From contig NZ_CP116477.1 of NCBI RefSeq assembly GCF_028335745.1, positions 4,092,001-4,156,000 of the forward strand: a DNA stretch of 64,000 nt. Direction: 5' to 3'. This document shows, one piece after another, positions 10,026 through 18,721 of this stretch. This DNA is from Pectobacterium sp. A5351 (GTDB lineage Bacteria > Pseudomonadota > Gammaproteobacteria > Enterobacterales > Enterobacteriaceae). The notes beneath the pieces are model-generated. The model saw only the letters and a list, made by a program, of their open reading frames with translations, had not been told where the DNA came from and made no database searches. A program made the translations under genes and the position numbers. Each line of letters begins with the position of its first letter. Positions within the stretch are counted from its first letter, which is position 1.

Positions 10026-10822
10026 AGATAGCCTTCACTGCCCTTATCACCGTCGGAGTGACGCTGGTCGCCTTCAACTACAATGCGCAAGCCGCCAGTT
10101 TCCCCTGCGACAAGGCCACTTCGGAGCAAGAGAAACTGATTTGTGCCAGCCCGCTGCTCGGACAACTGGATGAAGAACTGGCGCAGGCCTGGAAGACCTC
10201 ACGCGCGTTCCTGACCGCGTACAGCAACAGCGCACCGTGGGAAAAAACGCTCAATCAGTTTCAGCGCAACTGGCTTACCACGCGCGATCAATGCAAAGAC
10301 GAAGACTGCCTGCGTCAGCGCTATCAGCAGCAGTTAAATCGGCTACGCTATCTGAATGATATCGCACAGCACGCACTCCCTTCGCCCATTACCCCCGTGA
10401 AAAGTACGTCCTGTTTCCACGGCTCATTCAGCTATGAGTATGTGATGTCAGGGCTTTCCGCCGAGGAATATCGCGATCTGGCGGAGTATTTTCGGGAAAT
10501 GTACGACCAAAAGGCCCCCTACCACGCCGTCAGCCTGACCATGACCAACCAGCGCGGCAAGATTGACGGCGGCGCGTCCATTGCATTCCGCTACGGTAAC
10601 AAGCTGGATGATTCCTCCTTCACGGCACGTCAGATGAGCGATGTACAGGCTATCGGCAAAGGTGAAAGCAGTTTCGGTCAGCAGGTGAAAATACTGCTCA
10701 CCTGCATTGATGACGACCATCTGCAACTTGCCACCTTCGGCAGCAATCAGGAAGAAGGTTACCTGTTTAACACGTTGCTGGTGCGCGATAAAACCTCACA
10801 GGAACAGCAGAAAACGCCGTAA
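10022..10822 (+). CDS. Secreted LprI-like (DUF1311) protein of unknown role
   Basis: About 266 aa. Starts at 10022, where ATGA overlaps the ilvY stop, suggesting translational coupling. Residues 1-24 look like a signal peptide (MKIAFTALITVGVTLVAFNY then AQAA), so the product is probably periplasmic. Residues ~25-120 have the LprI/DUF1311 pattern: FPCDKATSEQEKLICASP, a W-L-T-x-R-D-x-C run and CLRQRYQQQL, with four cysteines that probably form disulfides. The C-terminal ~150 residues include two further cysteines and are not recognised. Relatives of this domain include lysozyme inhibitor LprI, but inhibitor activity here is not established. Confidence 0.8.
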   Translation: MKIAFTALITVGVTLVAFNYNAQAASFPCDKATSEQEKLICASPLLGQLDEELAQAWKTSRAFLTAYSNSAPWEKTLNQFQRNWLTTRDQCKDEDCLRQRYQQQLNRLRYLNDIAQHALPSPITPVKSTSCFHGSFSYEYVMSGLSAEEYRDLAEYFREMYDQKAPYHAVSLTMTNQRGKIDGGASIAFRYGNKLDDSSFTARQMSDVQAIGKGESSFGQQVKILLTCIDDDHLQLATFGSNQEEGYLFNTLLVRDKTSQEQQKTP

Positions 10823-10832
10823 CGCTTATCCC

Positions 10833-11576
10833 TTAACGATCAAACCACTTATCCGCCGGGAAAGCCCGCGTACTGGACTCTGTTTCCTGCGCGGCTTTCT
10901 TCATGGTTTCGATATTCATCAGGTAGTGATAGAGCGGTTCAAGCTGGGTAAAACCTTGTGACAGAAGCGTCACCAGGTCGCCGGAAAACAGCACCTCCAT
11001 ATCCTGCCGGGTACATATCGCAGCAAACGATTTACGGTTATACCAGTCAGCCAGTTCCGGCTCCTGACCTTTAATCAGCGGACGTTTATAGCTTTCCCCT
11101 TCCAGTGCGAAGGTATTTCCCAGACAACTCGCCACGTCAAGAAACTGTGACGGATTACCACGCAGCGTCTGACGGAACAGATCCATCGTATTGCGCGTCG
11201 CGCTGTAATAGCCCAGCCCATAGCGCCAGGTATCCGGCGTGATTTCAAAGAAATACACCGGCGCATCCGTCCAGTCTTTGCGTGTGCGTTTGAAAGTGAG
11301 CCACATATGGCTGCGATAGCGTGATTTATCGTGAGAAAAACGCGTATCGCGGTGAATACGGGAGAGGGTCTTGCCGATGGCCGGGCGCGTTTCAAAATGG
11401 TCGTCAATCTGCAACATGGTCAGACTAAGCTCATCCACCAGCGTGCGAAACGGTGCAACCAGTTGCTCATCGTAAACGGCACGATGCTCATCAAACCACG
11501 CTTTATCGTTGTTTTGCCGCACCTGCTGAAGAAACGTTAAACCCGCTTGAGAAAAACCGGTGAATTGCGTTGCCAT
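10833..11576 (-). CDS. DUF2461 family protein (conserved hypothetical)
   Basis: 247 aa, starts MATQFTGFSQAGLTFLQQVR. It matches the widespread DUF2461/TIGR02453 pattern: NNDKAWFDEHRAVYDE, IGKTLSRIHRDTRFS, FEITPDTWRYGLGYY. No signal peptide or membrane segment, so it is probably cytosolic. The function of the family is not known to me. Convergent with the ilvY/LprI-like pair (10 bp between stops) and downstream of the ilv operon terminator, so it is probably transcribed on its own. Confidence 0.8.
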   Translation of the reverse strand: MATQFTGFSQAGLTFLQQVRQNNDKAWFDEHRAVYDEQLVAPFRTLVDELSLTMLQIDDHFETRPAIGKTLSRIHRDTRFSHDKSRYRSHMWLTFKRTRKDWTDAPVYFFEITPDTWRYGLGYYSATRNTMDLFRQTLRGNPSQFLDVASCLGNTFALEGESYKRPLIKGQEPELADWYNRKSFAAICTRQDMEVLFSGDLVTLLSQGFTQLEPLYHYLMNIETMKKAAQETESSTRAFPADKWFDR

Positions 11577-11617
11577 AAAGAAATGCCATCCCTGTTGCTA
11601 TCAGATGACATAAAGAT

Positions 11618-11652
11618 AACGCCGCCGACGGTGAAACACCATCGGCGGCGTT
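11618..11652 (-). terminator. Terminator of the ilvGMEDA operon
   Basis: 14-bp stem (11620-11633 / 11637-11650) with one position that pairs as G-U in the minus-strand RNA and a 3-nt loop. It is followed on the minus strand by TTATCTTTAT. It lies just after the ilvA stop at 11670. Confidence 0.85.
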
Positions 11653-11669
11653 AAGGGAAAACTCAGCGC

Positions 11670-13214
11670 TTAACCCGCCAGAAAGAAGCGGAACGCTGGG
11701 TTATTGGTTTCGTCGTGGCATTCATAGCCCAGCGCCTGTAGGTGCTGCTCGAACTCCCGATCGCCCGCTTCCAGCTCGAACGCGGCCAACACGCGGCCAA
11801 AATCCGTGCCGTGGCTGCGGTAATGGAACAGCGAAATATTCCAATGCGTCCCCAGCGTCTGCAGGAATTTCAGTAACGCCCCCGGTGACTCAGGGAACTC
11901 AAAGCTATAAAGCCGTTCCTGTAACGGTTTGGAAGGGCGTCCGCCGACCATATAGCGAACATGCAGCTTCGCCATTTCATCATCGGACAAATCCACCACT
12001 TCATAACCATCCGCAGACAGCTCGGCAATGATCTCCTGCCGCTCCGCATAGCCACGCGTCAGGCGCACACCAACAAAAATGCAGGCGTCTTTGGCATCGG
12101 CGTAGCGATAGTTGAACTCGGTAACGGAGCGGCCACCCAGCAGTTGGCAAAACTTCAGGAAGCTGCCCTGTTTCTCGGGGATTGTCACCGCCAGCAAGGC
12201 TTCACGCTGTTCGCCCAGCTCGCAGCGTTCGGAAACGTAACGTAATCCGTGGAAGTTAACATTCGCACCGGACAGAATATGCGCCAGACGCTCACCCTGA
12301 ATCTGATGCTGCTGGATGTATTTTTTCATCCCCGCCAGCGCCAGCGCGCCGGACGGTTCAGCAATCGCACGAACATCTTCGAACAGATCTTTCACGGCCG
12401 CACAGATGGCATCGCTGTCGACGGTAATCACGTCATCCAGATATTCCCGACACAGGCGGAACGTTTCATCGCCGATGCGTTTCACCGCAACGCCTTCAGC
12501 AAACAACCCGACACGCGGCAGATCGACCGGTTGCCCGGCATCCAGCGCCGCGCGCAGACAAGCGGAATCTTCCGCTTCCACGCCGATCACCTGCACCTGC
12601 GGCATCAGCTGTTTAATCAGTACGGCAACACCCGCCGCCAGACCGCCGCCGCCGACAGGCACAAACACGCGGTCCAGATGGGCATCTTGCTGTAACAATT
12701 CCAGCGCCAACGTACCTTGACCCGCAATCACCGCCGGGTGATCGAACGGCGGCAGAAACGTCATTTTCTGCTGCTGTGACAGCTCAATGGCCTTCGCCTT
12801 GGCTTCATCAAAGTTAGCGCCGTATAGCAGCACTTCGCCGCCAAAACCACGCACGGCATCCACCTTGATATCGGCCGTCGCCACAGGCATCACAATCAGC
12901 GATTTAATCCCCAGCTTGCTGGAGGAGAGCGCCACGCCCTGCGCATGGTTACCCGCAGACGCTGTCACCACGCCGTGTGACTTCTGCTCGTCACTCAGCC
13001 CCGCCATCATGGCGTACGCGCCGCGCAGCTTGAAGCTGTGCACCGCGTGCCTGTCTTCACGTTTTACCAGAATGACATTACCCAGCCGCGAAGAGATCTT
13101 CTCCATCTTCTCCAGCGGTGTGACCTGCGTGACTTCATACACTGGCGAGCGCAAGATCGCCCGCAGGTACTCCGCGCCTCCCGGCGCGGCAGGAAGAGGT
13201 TGTGACACAGCCAT
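11670..13214 (-). CDS. ilvA: Threonine deaminase (biosynthetic), isoleucine-sensitive
   Basis: PLP enzyme converting threonine to 2-oxobutanoate, the committed step to isoleucine. 514 aa, as in E. coli. PLP lysine K62 in HSFKLRGAYAMM; phosphate-binding and substrate segments SAGNHAQGVA and VGGGGLAAGVAVLI. Two ACT-like regulatory domains from about residue 320 (LLGGRSVTEFNYRY, ESPGALLKFLQTLG) bind isoleucine and valine. Two ATGs are possible: one overlaps the ilvD stop (TAATG, 13220). The one at 13214 gives the family start and lies 9 nt after GGAGG. Last gene of the operon. Confidence 0.97.
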   Translation of the reverse strand: MAVSQPLPAAPGGAEYLRAILRSPVYEVTQVTPLEKMEKISSRLGNVILVKREDRHAVHSFKLRGAYAMMAGLSDEQKSHGVVTASAGNHAQGVALSSSKLGIKSLIVMPVATADIKVDAVRGFGGEVLLYGANFDEAKAKAIELSQQQKMTFLPPFDHPAVIAGQGTLALELLQQDAHLDRVFVPVGGGGLAAGVAVLIKQLMPQVQVIGVEAEDSACLRAALDAGQPVDLPRVGLFAEGVAVKRIGDETFRLCREYLDDVITVDSDAICAAVKDLFEDVRAIAEPSGALALAGMKKYIQQHQIQGERLAHILSGANVNFHGLRYVSERCELGEQREALLAVTIPEKQGSFLKFCQLLGGRSVTEFNYRYADAKDACIFVGVRLTRGYAERQEIIAELSADGYEVVDLSDDEMAKLHVRYMVGGRPSKPLQERLYSFEFPESPGALLKFLQTLGTHWNISLFHYRSHGTDFGRVLAAFELEAGDREFEQHLQALGYECHDETNNPAFRFFLAG

Positions 13215-13219
13215 CAGCA

Positions 13220-15070
13220 TTAGCCTCCCAGCTTGCTTTTATCCCGCACAGCGCCTTTATCCGCGCTGGTTGCCAGGCTGGCGTACGCGCGCAGCGCAAA
13301 AGACACCTGACGTTCACGATGGTGCGGCGTCCAGGCCTGTTCGCCTCGTGCTTCTTCCGCTGCGCGGCGGCTCGCCAACTCCGCATCATCCAGAACCAGC
13401 GCAATGCTGCGGTTTGGAATATCAATCGCGATGGTATCACCGTCCTGTACCAGCGCAATGGTGCCGCCGCTGGCCGCTTCAGGAGAGGCATGGCCGATAG
13501 ACAGACCCGAAGTACCACCGGAGAAGCGGCCATCAGTGATCAGCGCACAGCTTTTACCCAGCCCCATCGATTTCAGGTAGGTGGTCGGATACAGCATTTC
13601 CTGCATACCCGGTCCGCCTTTCGGCCCTTCGTAGCGAATCACAACCACATCGCCCGCCACAACTTTACCGCCCAGAATAGCGTCTACCGCATCATCCTGA
13701 CTTTCATAAACTTTTGCCGGACCGCGGAAGACCAGACTACCTTCATCCACGCCTGCGGTTTTCACGATACAGCCATTCTCTGCCAGATTGCCGTACAGCA
13801 CGGCCAAGCCGCCGTCCTGACTGTAGGCAAATTCGCGGGAACGAATACAACCTTCCTGACGATCGGTATCCAGTGAGTCCCAGCGGCAATCCTGCGAGAA
13901 CGCCTGCGTGGTGCGGATACCTGCCGGGCCAGCGGAATACATGCTTTTCACACTCTCATCCTGCGTCAGCATGACATCGTAGGCTTCCAGCGTTTCCGGC
14001 AGCGTTTTGCCCAGCACGTTGTTCACTTCACGGTTCAGCAGACCCGCTCTGTCCAGCTCGCCCAGAATACCGATCACACCACCCGCGCGGTGTACGTCTT
14101 CCATGTGGTATTTCTGCGTACTCGGCGCCACCTTACACAGGTGCGGAACCTGACGTGACAGTCTGTCGATATCGGTCATGGTGAAGTCCACTTCACCTTC
14201 CTGCGCCGCGGCTAACAGATGCAGCACGGTATTGGTGGAACCGCCCATCGCGATATCCAGAATCATGGCGTTTTCAAATGCAGCTTTATTGGCGATGTTG
14301 CGCGGCAGTACGCTCTCATCATCCTGCTCGTAGTAACGCTTCGCCAAACCGACAATACGTTTACCCGCGTTCAGGAACAGTTGTTTACGGTCGGCGTGCG
14401 TCGCCAACAGCGAACCGTTGCCCGGCTGAGACAGGCCCAGCGCTTCGGTCAGGCAGTTCATCGAGTTAGCGGTAAACATACCGGAACAGGAGCCACAGGT
14501 CGGACAGGCAGAACGTTCCACCTGTTCGCTCTGTTCATCAGAGACTTTTGGGTCCGCGCCCTGAATCATCGCATCCACCAGATCCAGCTTGATGATCTGA
14601 TCGGAGAGTTTGGTTTTCCCCGCTTCCATCGGGCCACCAGAAACGAAAATCACCGGGATATTCAGACGCAGTGACGCCATCAGCATCCCCGGGGTGATTT
14701 TGTCACAGTTGGAGATACACACCATCGCATCCGCGCAGTGAGCATTGACCATGTATTCTACCGAGTCGGCAATCAGTTCACGGGAAGGCAGAGAATAGAG
14801 CATACCGCCGTGACCCATGGCGATGCCGTCGTCCACTGCGATAGTGTTGAATTCTTTCGCGACACCACCAGAAGCTTCGATTTGCTCGGCAACCAGTTTA
14901 CCCAGATCGCGCAAGTGCACATGGCCAGGCACGAATTGGGTGAAGGAGTTGACCACAGCGATAATGGGTTTACCAAAATCATTGTCGGTCATCCCGGTGG
15001 CGCGCCACAAGGCTCGGGCACCGGCCATATTACGGCCGTGCGTGGTGGTGGCTGAACGGTACTTAGGCAT
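13220..15070 (-). CDS. ilvD: Dihydroxy-acid dehydratase
   Basis: Fe-S enzyme that dehydrates 2,3-dihydroxy-isovalerate and -methylvalerate to the 2-oxo acids, the third common step of valine/isoleucine synthesis. 616 aa, as in E. coli. Cluster cysteines in [12 protein letters not shown] (C122) and [10 protein letters not shown]. The segment [20 protein letters not shown] is near residue 525. Starts [19 protein letters not shown]. Between ilvE (69-bp gap) and ilvA (5 bp) in the ilv operon. Confidence 0.98.
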   Translation of the reverse strand: MPKYRSATTTHGRNMAGARALWRATGMTDNDFGKPIIAVVNSFTQFVPGHVHLRDLGKLVAEQIEASGGVAKEFNTIAVDDGIAMGHGGMLYSLPSRELIADSVEYMVNAHCADAMVCISNCDKITPGMLMASLRLNIPVIFVSGGPMEAGKTKLSDQIIKLDLVDAMIQGADPKVSDEQSEQVERSACPTCGSCSGMFTANSMNCLTEALGLSQPGNGSLLATHADRKQLFLNAGKRIVGLAKRYYEQDDESVLPRNIANKAAFENAMILDIAMGGSTNTVLHLLAAAQEGEVDFTMTDIDRLSRQVPHLCKVAPSTQKYHMEDVHRAGGVIGILGELDRAGLLNREVNNVLGKTLPETLEAYDVMLTQDESVKSMYSAGPAGIRTTQAFSQDCRWDSLDTDRQEGCIRSREFAYSQDGGLAVLYGNLAENGCIVKTAGVDEGSLVFRGPAKVYESQDDAVDAILGGKVVAGDVVVIRYEGPKGGPGMQEMLYPTTYLKSMGLGKSCALITDGRFSGGTSGLSIGHASPEAASGGTIALVQDGDTIAIDIPNRSIALVLDDAELASRRAAEEARGEQAWTPHHRERQVSFALRAYASLATSADKGAVRDKSKLGG

Positions 15071-15139
15071 GCTCTATTACTCCAAAAATTACGAATTGGG
15101 CGATGATGTAACGTATCACCGCCTGATTATCTTGATTGA

Positions 15140-16066
15140 TTACTGATTTACCGGATCCAACCAGCCCCATTTATCTTCGGTTTCACCCGTGAAGAGGCCA
15201 AAGAACGCCTGTTGCAGGGCTTTGGTGACCGGACCGCGTTTGCCAATCCCGACCTGAATACCGTCTACGCTACGCACTGGGGTAATTTCCGCCGCCGTGC
15301 CGGACATGAACACTTCGTCCGCCAGATACAGTGACTCGCGGGACAGCACCTGCTCGCGCACTTCATATCCCGCGTCCTTCGCCAGCTTGATGATGGCATC
15401 ACGCGTAATGCCCGGCAGCGCCGAAGAGGTAAACGGCGGCGTAAAGATAACGCCATCCTTCACTTCAAACAGGTTCTCGCCTGCGCCTTCAGAAACATAG
15501 CCGTGGACATCCAGCGCGATCCCTTCCTGATAGCCGTGGCGACGAGCTTCACTGCCCACCAGCAGGGAGGACAGATAGTTACCGCCCGCTTTAGCCGCGG
15601 TCGGAATCGTATTCGCTGCGGCGCGATTCCAGGACGACACCATGGCATCAATACCCGCTTCCAGCGCTTCTTCACCCAGATACGCGCCCCACGGGAACGC
15701 CGCGATGATCACGTCGGTTTTATAACCGTCTGGTGGGTTCACGCCCATCCCCACATCGCCAATAAACACCAGCGGACGGATATACGCGCTGGTCAGGTTA
15801 TTTTTACGCAGCGTTTCACGGCAAGCTTCCATCAGTTCATCCACGCTTTGCTCGACCGGCATACGGTAAATTTTTGCCGAATCACGCAGGCGCTGCATGT
15901 GCTCACGGTGACGAAAAACTACCGGGCCCTTATGTGAATTGTAGCAACGAACGCCTTCAAAGACGGAAGTGCCATAATGCAAAGCGTGCGACATCACGTG
16001 TACTTTTGCTTCAGCCCATGGAACCATCTCGCCATTGAACCAAATGTAATCCGCTTTTTTTGTCAT
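15140..16066 (-). CDS. ilvE: Branched-chain amino acid aminotransferase
   Basis: Class IV PLP aminotransferase that makes valine, leucine and isoleucine from their 2-oxo acids using glutamate. 308 aa (309 in E. coli). PLP lysine K159 in IPTAAKAGGNYLSSL; conserved ALHYGTSVFEGVRCYN and EGAGENLFEV. Starts MTKKADYIWFNGEMVPW. Fourth gene of ilvLGMEDA, 25 bp after ilvM. Confidence 0.98.
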   Translation of the reverse strand: MTKKADYIWFNGEMVPWAEAKVHVMSHALHYGTSVFEGVRCYNSHKGPVVFRHREHMQRLRDSAKIYRMPVEQSVDELMEACRETLRKNNLTSAYIRPLVFIGDVGMGVNPPDGYKTDVIIAAFPWGAYLGEEALEAGIDAMVSSWNRAAANTIPTAAKAGGNYLSSLLVGSEARRHGYQEGIALDVHGYVSEGAGENLFEVKDGVIFTPPFTSSALPGITRDAIIKLAKDAGYEVREQVLSRESLYLADEVFMSGTAAEITPVRSVDGIQVGIGKRGPVTKALQQAFFGLFTGETEDKWGWLDPVNQ

Positions 16067-16091
16067 TCTTTTTTTCCTTACTCTTTATGCG

Positions 16092-16352
16092 TTAGGCGCT
16101 GATCTGCTGTGATGTCGTCATCGGTTGAATATCAACGCAGGCAATATCTAACAGCTTACTCAATTGCGTTGACAATAAATCTACCGAACGATGGCTGGCA
16201 ACGGTCAGTTCAATATTAATGTGATCGGTATTGGTGGTTTGCACCATATTCATCGCGCAAACTTTGAAACCGCGATGGCGGGTAACACGCAATACACGCT
16301 CCAGAACCTCGGGACGAAAGCGCGCCTGAATCGAAAGTTGATGATGTGTCAT
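16092..16352 (-). CDS. ilvM: Acetolactate synthase II small subunit
   Basis: ACT-domain regulatory subunit of acetohydroxyacid synthase II, 86 aa. It begins MTHHQLSIQARFRPEVLERV and carries RHRGFKVCAMNM and INIELTVAS as in E. coli IlvM (87 aa). The frame is open 13 codons further upstream, but ATG 16352 fits the family and follows GGAGA by 7 nt. In E. coli ilvM overlaps the ilvG stop. Here the two are 76 bp apart because of tandem repeats at the ilvG end. Confidence 0.94.
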   Translation of the reverse strand: MTHHQLSIQARFRPEVLERVLRVTRHRGFKVCAMNMVQTTNTDHINIELTVASHRSVDLLSTQLSKLLDIACVDIQPMTTSQQISA

Positions 16353-16403
16353 TCTGTTGTCTCCAGCACTTATTCTGTGTAAGTCGGCCATTATTGGCTG
16401 TTG

Positions 16404-16451
16404 TCGAGCCTATTCGGTTTTATCGAGCCTATTTGGTTTTATCGAGCATCG
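16404..16451 (-). repeat. 19-bp tandem duplication at the ilvG 3' end
   Basis: TCGAGCCTATTCGGTTTTA (16404-16422) is followed directly by TCGAGCCTATTTGGTTTTA (16423-16441), differing at one base, and by a third partial unit TCGAGCATCG (16442-16451). On the minus strand the units encode the LDKT end of IlvG, so the repeat has copied the gene's last codons into the ilvG-ilvM gap. Confidence 0.9.
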
Positions 16452-18075
16452 TTTCGTTACCCGCACCCGGCGGAACCAAGGGCCAGACGTTTTCGTATTC
16501 ATCGATCGAGACGTGCAGCAAATAGGGTCCTTCGCTGTTAAACAGGGCATCCAGCGCGACATCAATTTGATCTTTACGGGTGATGCGCTGGCCGGGGATA
16601 TCAAACGCGCTTGCCAGCGTCAGGAAATCAGGGTTATCGGAGAGGTCGGTTTCACTATAGCGTTCATCAAAGAATAACTGCTGCCACTGACGTACCATGC
16701 CCAACCGTTGGTTATCCAGCAGCACGATTTTCAACGGCAGCCGTTTTCGTTTGATGGTGCCCAGCTCCTGAACGTTCATCATGAAAGAACCGTCGCCGGA
16801 GATGCAGATAACCATGTCGTCCGGGCGCGCAACCTGCGCACCTACCGCCGCTGGCACGCCGAAGCCCATTGTGCCGAGACCGCTGGAAGTGATGAAATTC
16901 TCAGGACGGCTGAACGTCATATGCTGCGCAGCCCACATCTGGTGCTGACCCACATCGGTCGTCACCACCGTATCCGCATCCATTCGTTCAGAGATCGTTT
17001 TCAGCAGTGCAGGCGCATAAATCGCCTGACCAGGATGATCATAACGCCACGGGTATTCCGCCTTCATCATGGTTGCCTGCTGGCGCCACGCGCTGACGTT
17101 CAGCGGCTGTTGCAGCGCCGGTAATATCGACTTCAGATCGCCTTGCAACGCCACATTGGCATGGCGCAATTTGCTCAGCTCCGCTGGGTCGATATCCATG
17201 TGAATCACGCTGGCATGAGGCGCGAAGGCATTCAGCTTGCCGGTCACGCGGTCATCAAAACGCGCTCCGACCGCGATTAACAGATCGCACTCCTGCACAA
17301 TCAGGTTCGCCGCCTTTGTGCCGTGCATACCAATCATACCGAGGTAATAGGGATGATTGGCATCCACGACACCCAAGCCTTTCAGCGTCGAAACCGAAGG
17401 GATATCCGTCACGCTCAGGAATTCACGCAGCGCCGGAACCGCATTCGCCATACCGACCCCGCCGCCAACATACAGCACCGGTTTTTGTGCTTTCGCCAAC
17501 AGGGCATATGCCTGCGTGATATCTTGCTCGGGGAAATCAACATCGTTAGCAACAGGCGCAAAGTTCGGCGTGAAATCCCCCATGGCCAGTTGAATATCTT
17601 TAGGAATATCGACCAGAACAGGACCGGGACGGCCGCTGTTGGCAATCGCAAACGCTTCTGCCATTACTTCTGGCAGTGATTCAAGAGACTCAACCAGAAA
17701 ACTGTGTTTCGTACAGGCCAGCGACAGCCCCAACACGTCGATTTCCTGAAAAGCATCGGTACCAATCAGCGCCGACCCGACCTGTCCGGTGATCGCCACT
17801 ACAGGCACAGAATCCAGCAGCGCATCGGCCAAACCGGTGATCAGGTTCGTTGCACCTGGGCCAGACGTTGCAATGCAAACGCCCACATTACCTGTGGAAC
17901 GGGCATAGCCAATCGCCGCCATCACCGCGCCTTGCTCGTGGCGACACAGCAGGTGTTTAACGCCACCGTCATAAAGTGCATCATAGACGGGCATTATCGC
18001 GCCACCCGGATACCCAAAAACGGTGTCCACTCCCTGCGCTCGCAACGCTTGTACCACCCACTGTGCTCCATTCAT
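16429..18075 (-). CDS. ilvG: Acetolactate synthase II large subunit (intact)
   Basis: Thiamine-diphosphate enzyme joining pyruvate with pyruvate or 2-oxobutanoate, first common step of branched-chain synthesis. This isoenzyme class is relatively valine-insensitive. 548 aa, uninterrupted (E. coli K-12 carries an inactivating frameshift). Catalytic glutamate E47 in [20 protein letters not shown]/Mg motif [15 protein letters not shown]; ends [14 protein letters not shown]. The stop falls inside a 19-bp tandem repeat. Preceded by the ilvL leader and attenuator. Confidence 0.97.
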   Translation of the reverse strand: MNGAQWVVQALRAQGVDTVFGYPGGAIMPVYDALYDGGVKHLLCRHEQGAVMAAIGYARSTGNVGVCIATSGPGATNLITGLADALLDSVPVVAITGQVGSALIGTDAFQEIDVLGLSLACTKHSFLVESLESLPEVMAEAFAIANSGRPGPVLVDIPKDIQLAMGDFTPNFAPVANDVDFPEQDITQAYALLAKAQKPVLYVGGGVGMANAVPALREFLSVTDIPSVSTLKGLGVVDANHPYYLGMIGMHGTKAANLIVQECDLLIAVGARFDDRVTGKLNAFAPHASVIHMDIDPAELSKLRHANVALQGDLKSILPALQQPLNVSAWRQQATMMKAEYPWRYDHPGQAIYAPALLKTISERMDADTVVTTDVGQHQMWAAQHMTFSRPENFITSSGLGTMGFGVPAAVGAQVARPDDMVICISGDGSFMMNVQELGTIKRKRLPLKIVLLDNQRLGMVRQWQQLFFDERYSETDLSDNPDFLTLASAFDIPGQRITRKDQIDVALDALFNSEGPYLLHVSIDEYENVWPLVPPGAGNETMLDKTK

Positions 18076-18162
18076 AGTTATTTCCCCGACATCTTATGGG
18101 AATAACAGAATTTTATGCTGATGTTCATTTTCTGTTCCTTTCCGTTATAGATTACGCCCAAC

Positions 18163-18194
18163 AAAAAACCCCCGACCTTTCGGTGCGGGGGTTT
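18163..18194 (-). terminator. ilvGMEDA attenuator terminator
   Basis: GC-rich hairpin with arms CCCCCG-ACC (18169-18177) and GGT-G-CGGGGG (18182-18191), loop TTTC. On the minus strand it is followed by a T-run (18163-18168). It lies between the ilvL stop (18216) and ilvG (start 18075), the usual place for the attenuator of this operon. Confidence 0.9.
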
Positions 18195-18215
18195 TCTTGA
18201 ATTAGGCCTTGATTT

Positions 18216-18314
18216 CTAAGCCATTCTTCGTCCAAGTGCAGCCCCGCACGGTGGGATAATAATCACCACCACGCTAATCACGACTAGGCTAATCACTAGG
18301 GATAGGGCTTTCAT
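18216..18314 (-). CDS. ilvL: ilv operon leader peptide IlvL
   Basis: 32-codon leader peptide whose translation controls attenuation of ilvGMEDA. Minus-strand reading gives MKALSLVISLVVISVVVIII followed by PPCGAALGRRMA and TAG. It has 6 Val, 5 Ile and 3 Leu codons (all three Leu are CTA) within the first 20 residues. E. coli IlvL is also 32 aa with the same VVISVVVIIIPPCGAALG core. Stalling at these codons when charged tRNAs are scarce would prevent the downstream terminator from forming. Confidence 0.93.
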   Translation of the reverse strand: MKALSLVISLVVISVVVIIIPPCGAALGRRMA

Positions 18315-18357
18315 AATAGGTTGTTCATTAATCTTCTGTCGAACGAATGCCTACAGA

Positions 18358-18385
18358 GTTATCACAGTCAGACATGGCGTGACAA
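18358..18385 (-). promoter_or_regulatory. Probable ilvLGMEDA promoter
   Basis: On the minus strand: -35 TTGTCA (18380-18385), 16-bp spacer, extended -10 TGTGATAAC (core 18358-18363), with an A-tract just upstream of the -35. It lies 44 bp before the ilvL start. The rest of the gene-free stretch 18386-18721 holds no gene or strong repeat that I can see; the comM promoter must lie in it. Confidence 0.55.
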
Positions 18386-18721
18386 CCATTTTTTTTCATC
18401 GTTCCTGGTAAGAATTACCTATGATGCGGCAAAAAATACAACGGAATCATAAGGTAGACGCGCACCAAATTATTTTCGCTCGTTGGTGTAAAAATGAGCA
18501 TTGCGCGAGAAACATGGCAAAGGAATACGAACGTTATCGATCGTCGGATAACGTAAAGCGGTCAGTTCACCCGACATAAGTGCGATGCATTGCGCACAAA
18601 TTTTCTTCATTGCTGAAACAGAGCATTATTTTATGACACCGTCGCGCAGGCTGGTGATGACGGACTCTACTTCCTCTCCCCTACCAGACATGATGCAAGC
18701 CATCAGCAAAGGGGAAATAGC

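Noticed and set aside
10707..10961. 84-aa frame across the convergent ends of the LprI-like and DUF2461 genes
   Set aside because: Overlaps both real genes in the wrong frame and has no conserved feature.
12249..12695. 148-aa and overlapping frames opposite ilvA
   Set aside because: Antisense shadows of ilvA; no ribosome-binding site or recognisable family.
18386..18721. Possible small gene in the stretch before comM
   Set aside because: No frame has a good start, ribosome-binding site and recognisable product; it is better explained as the ilvL and comM promoter regions.
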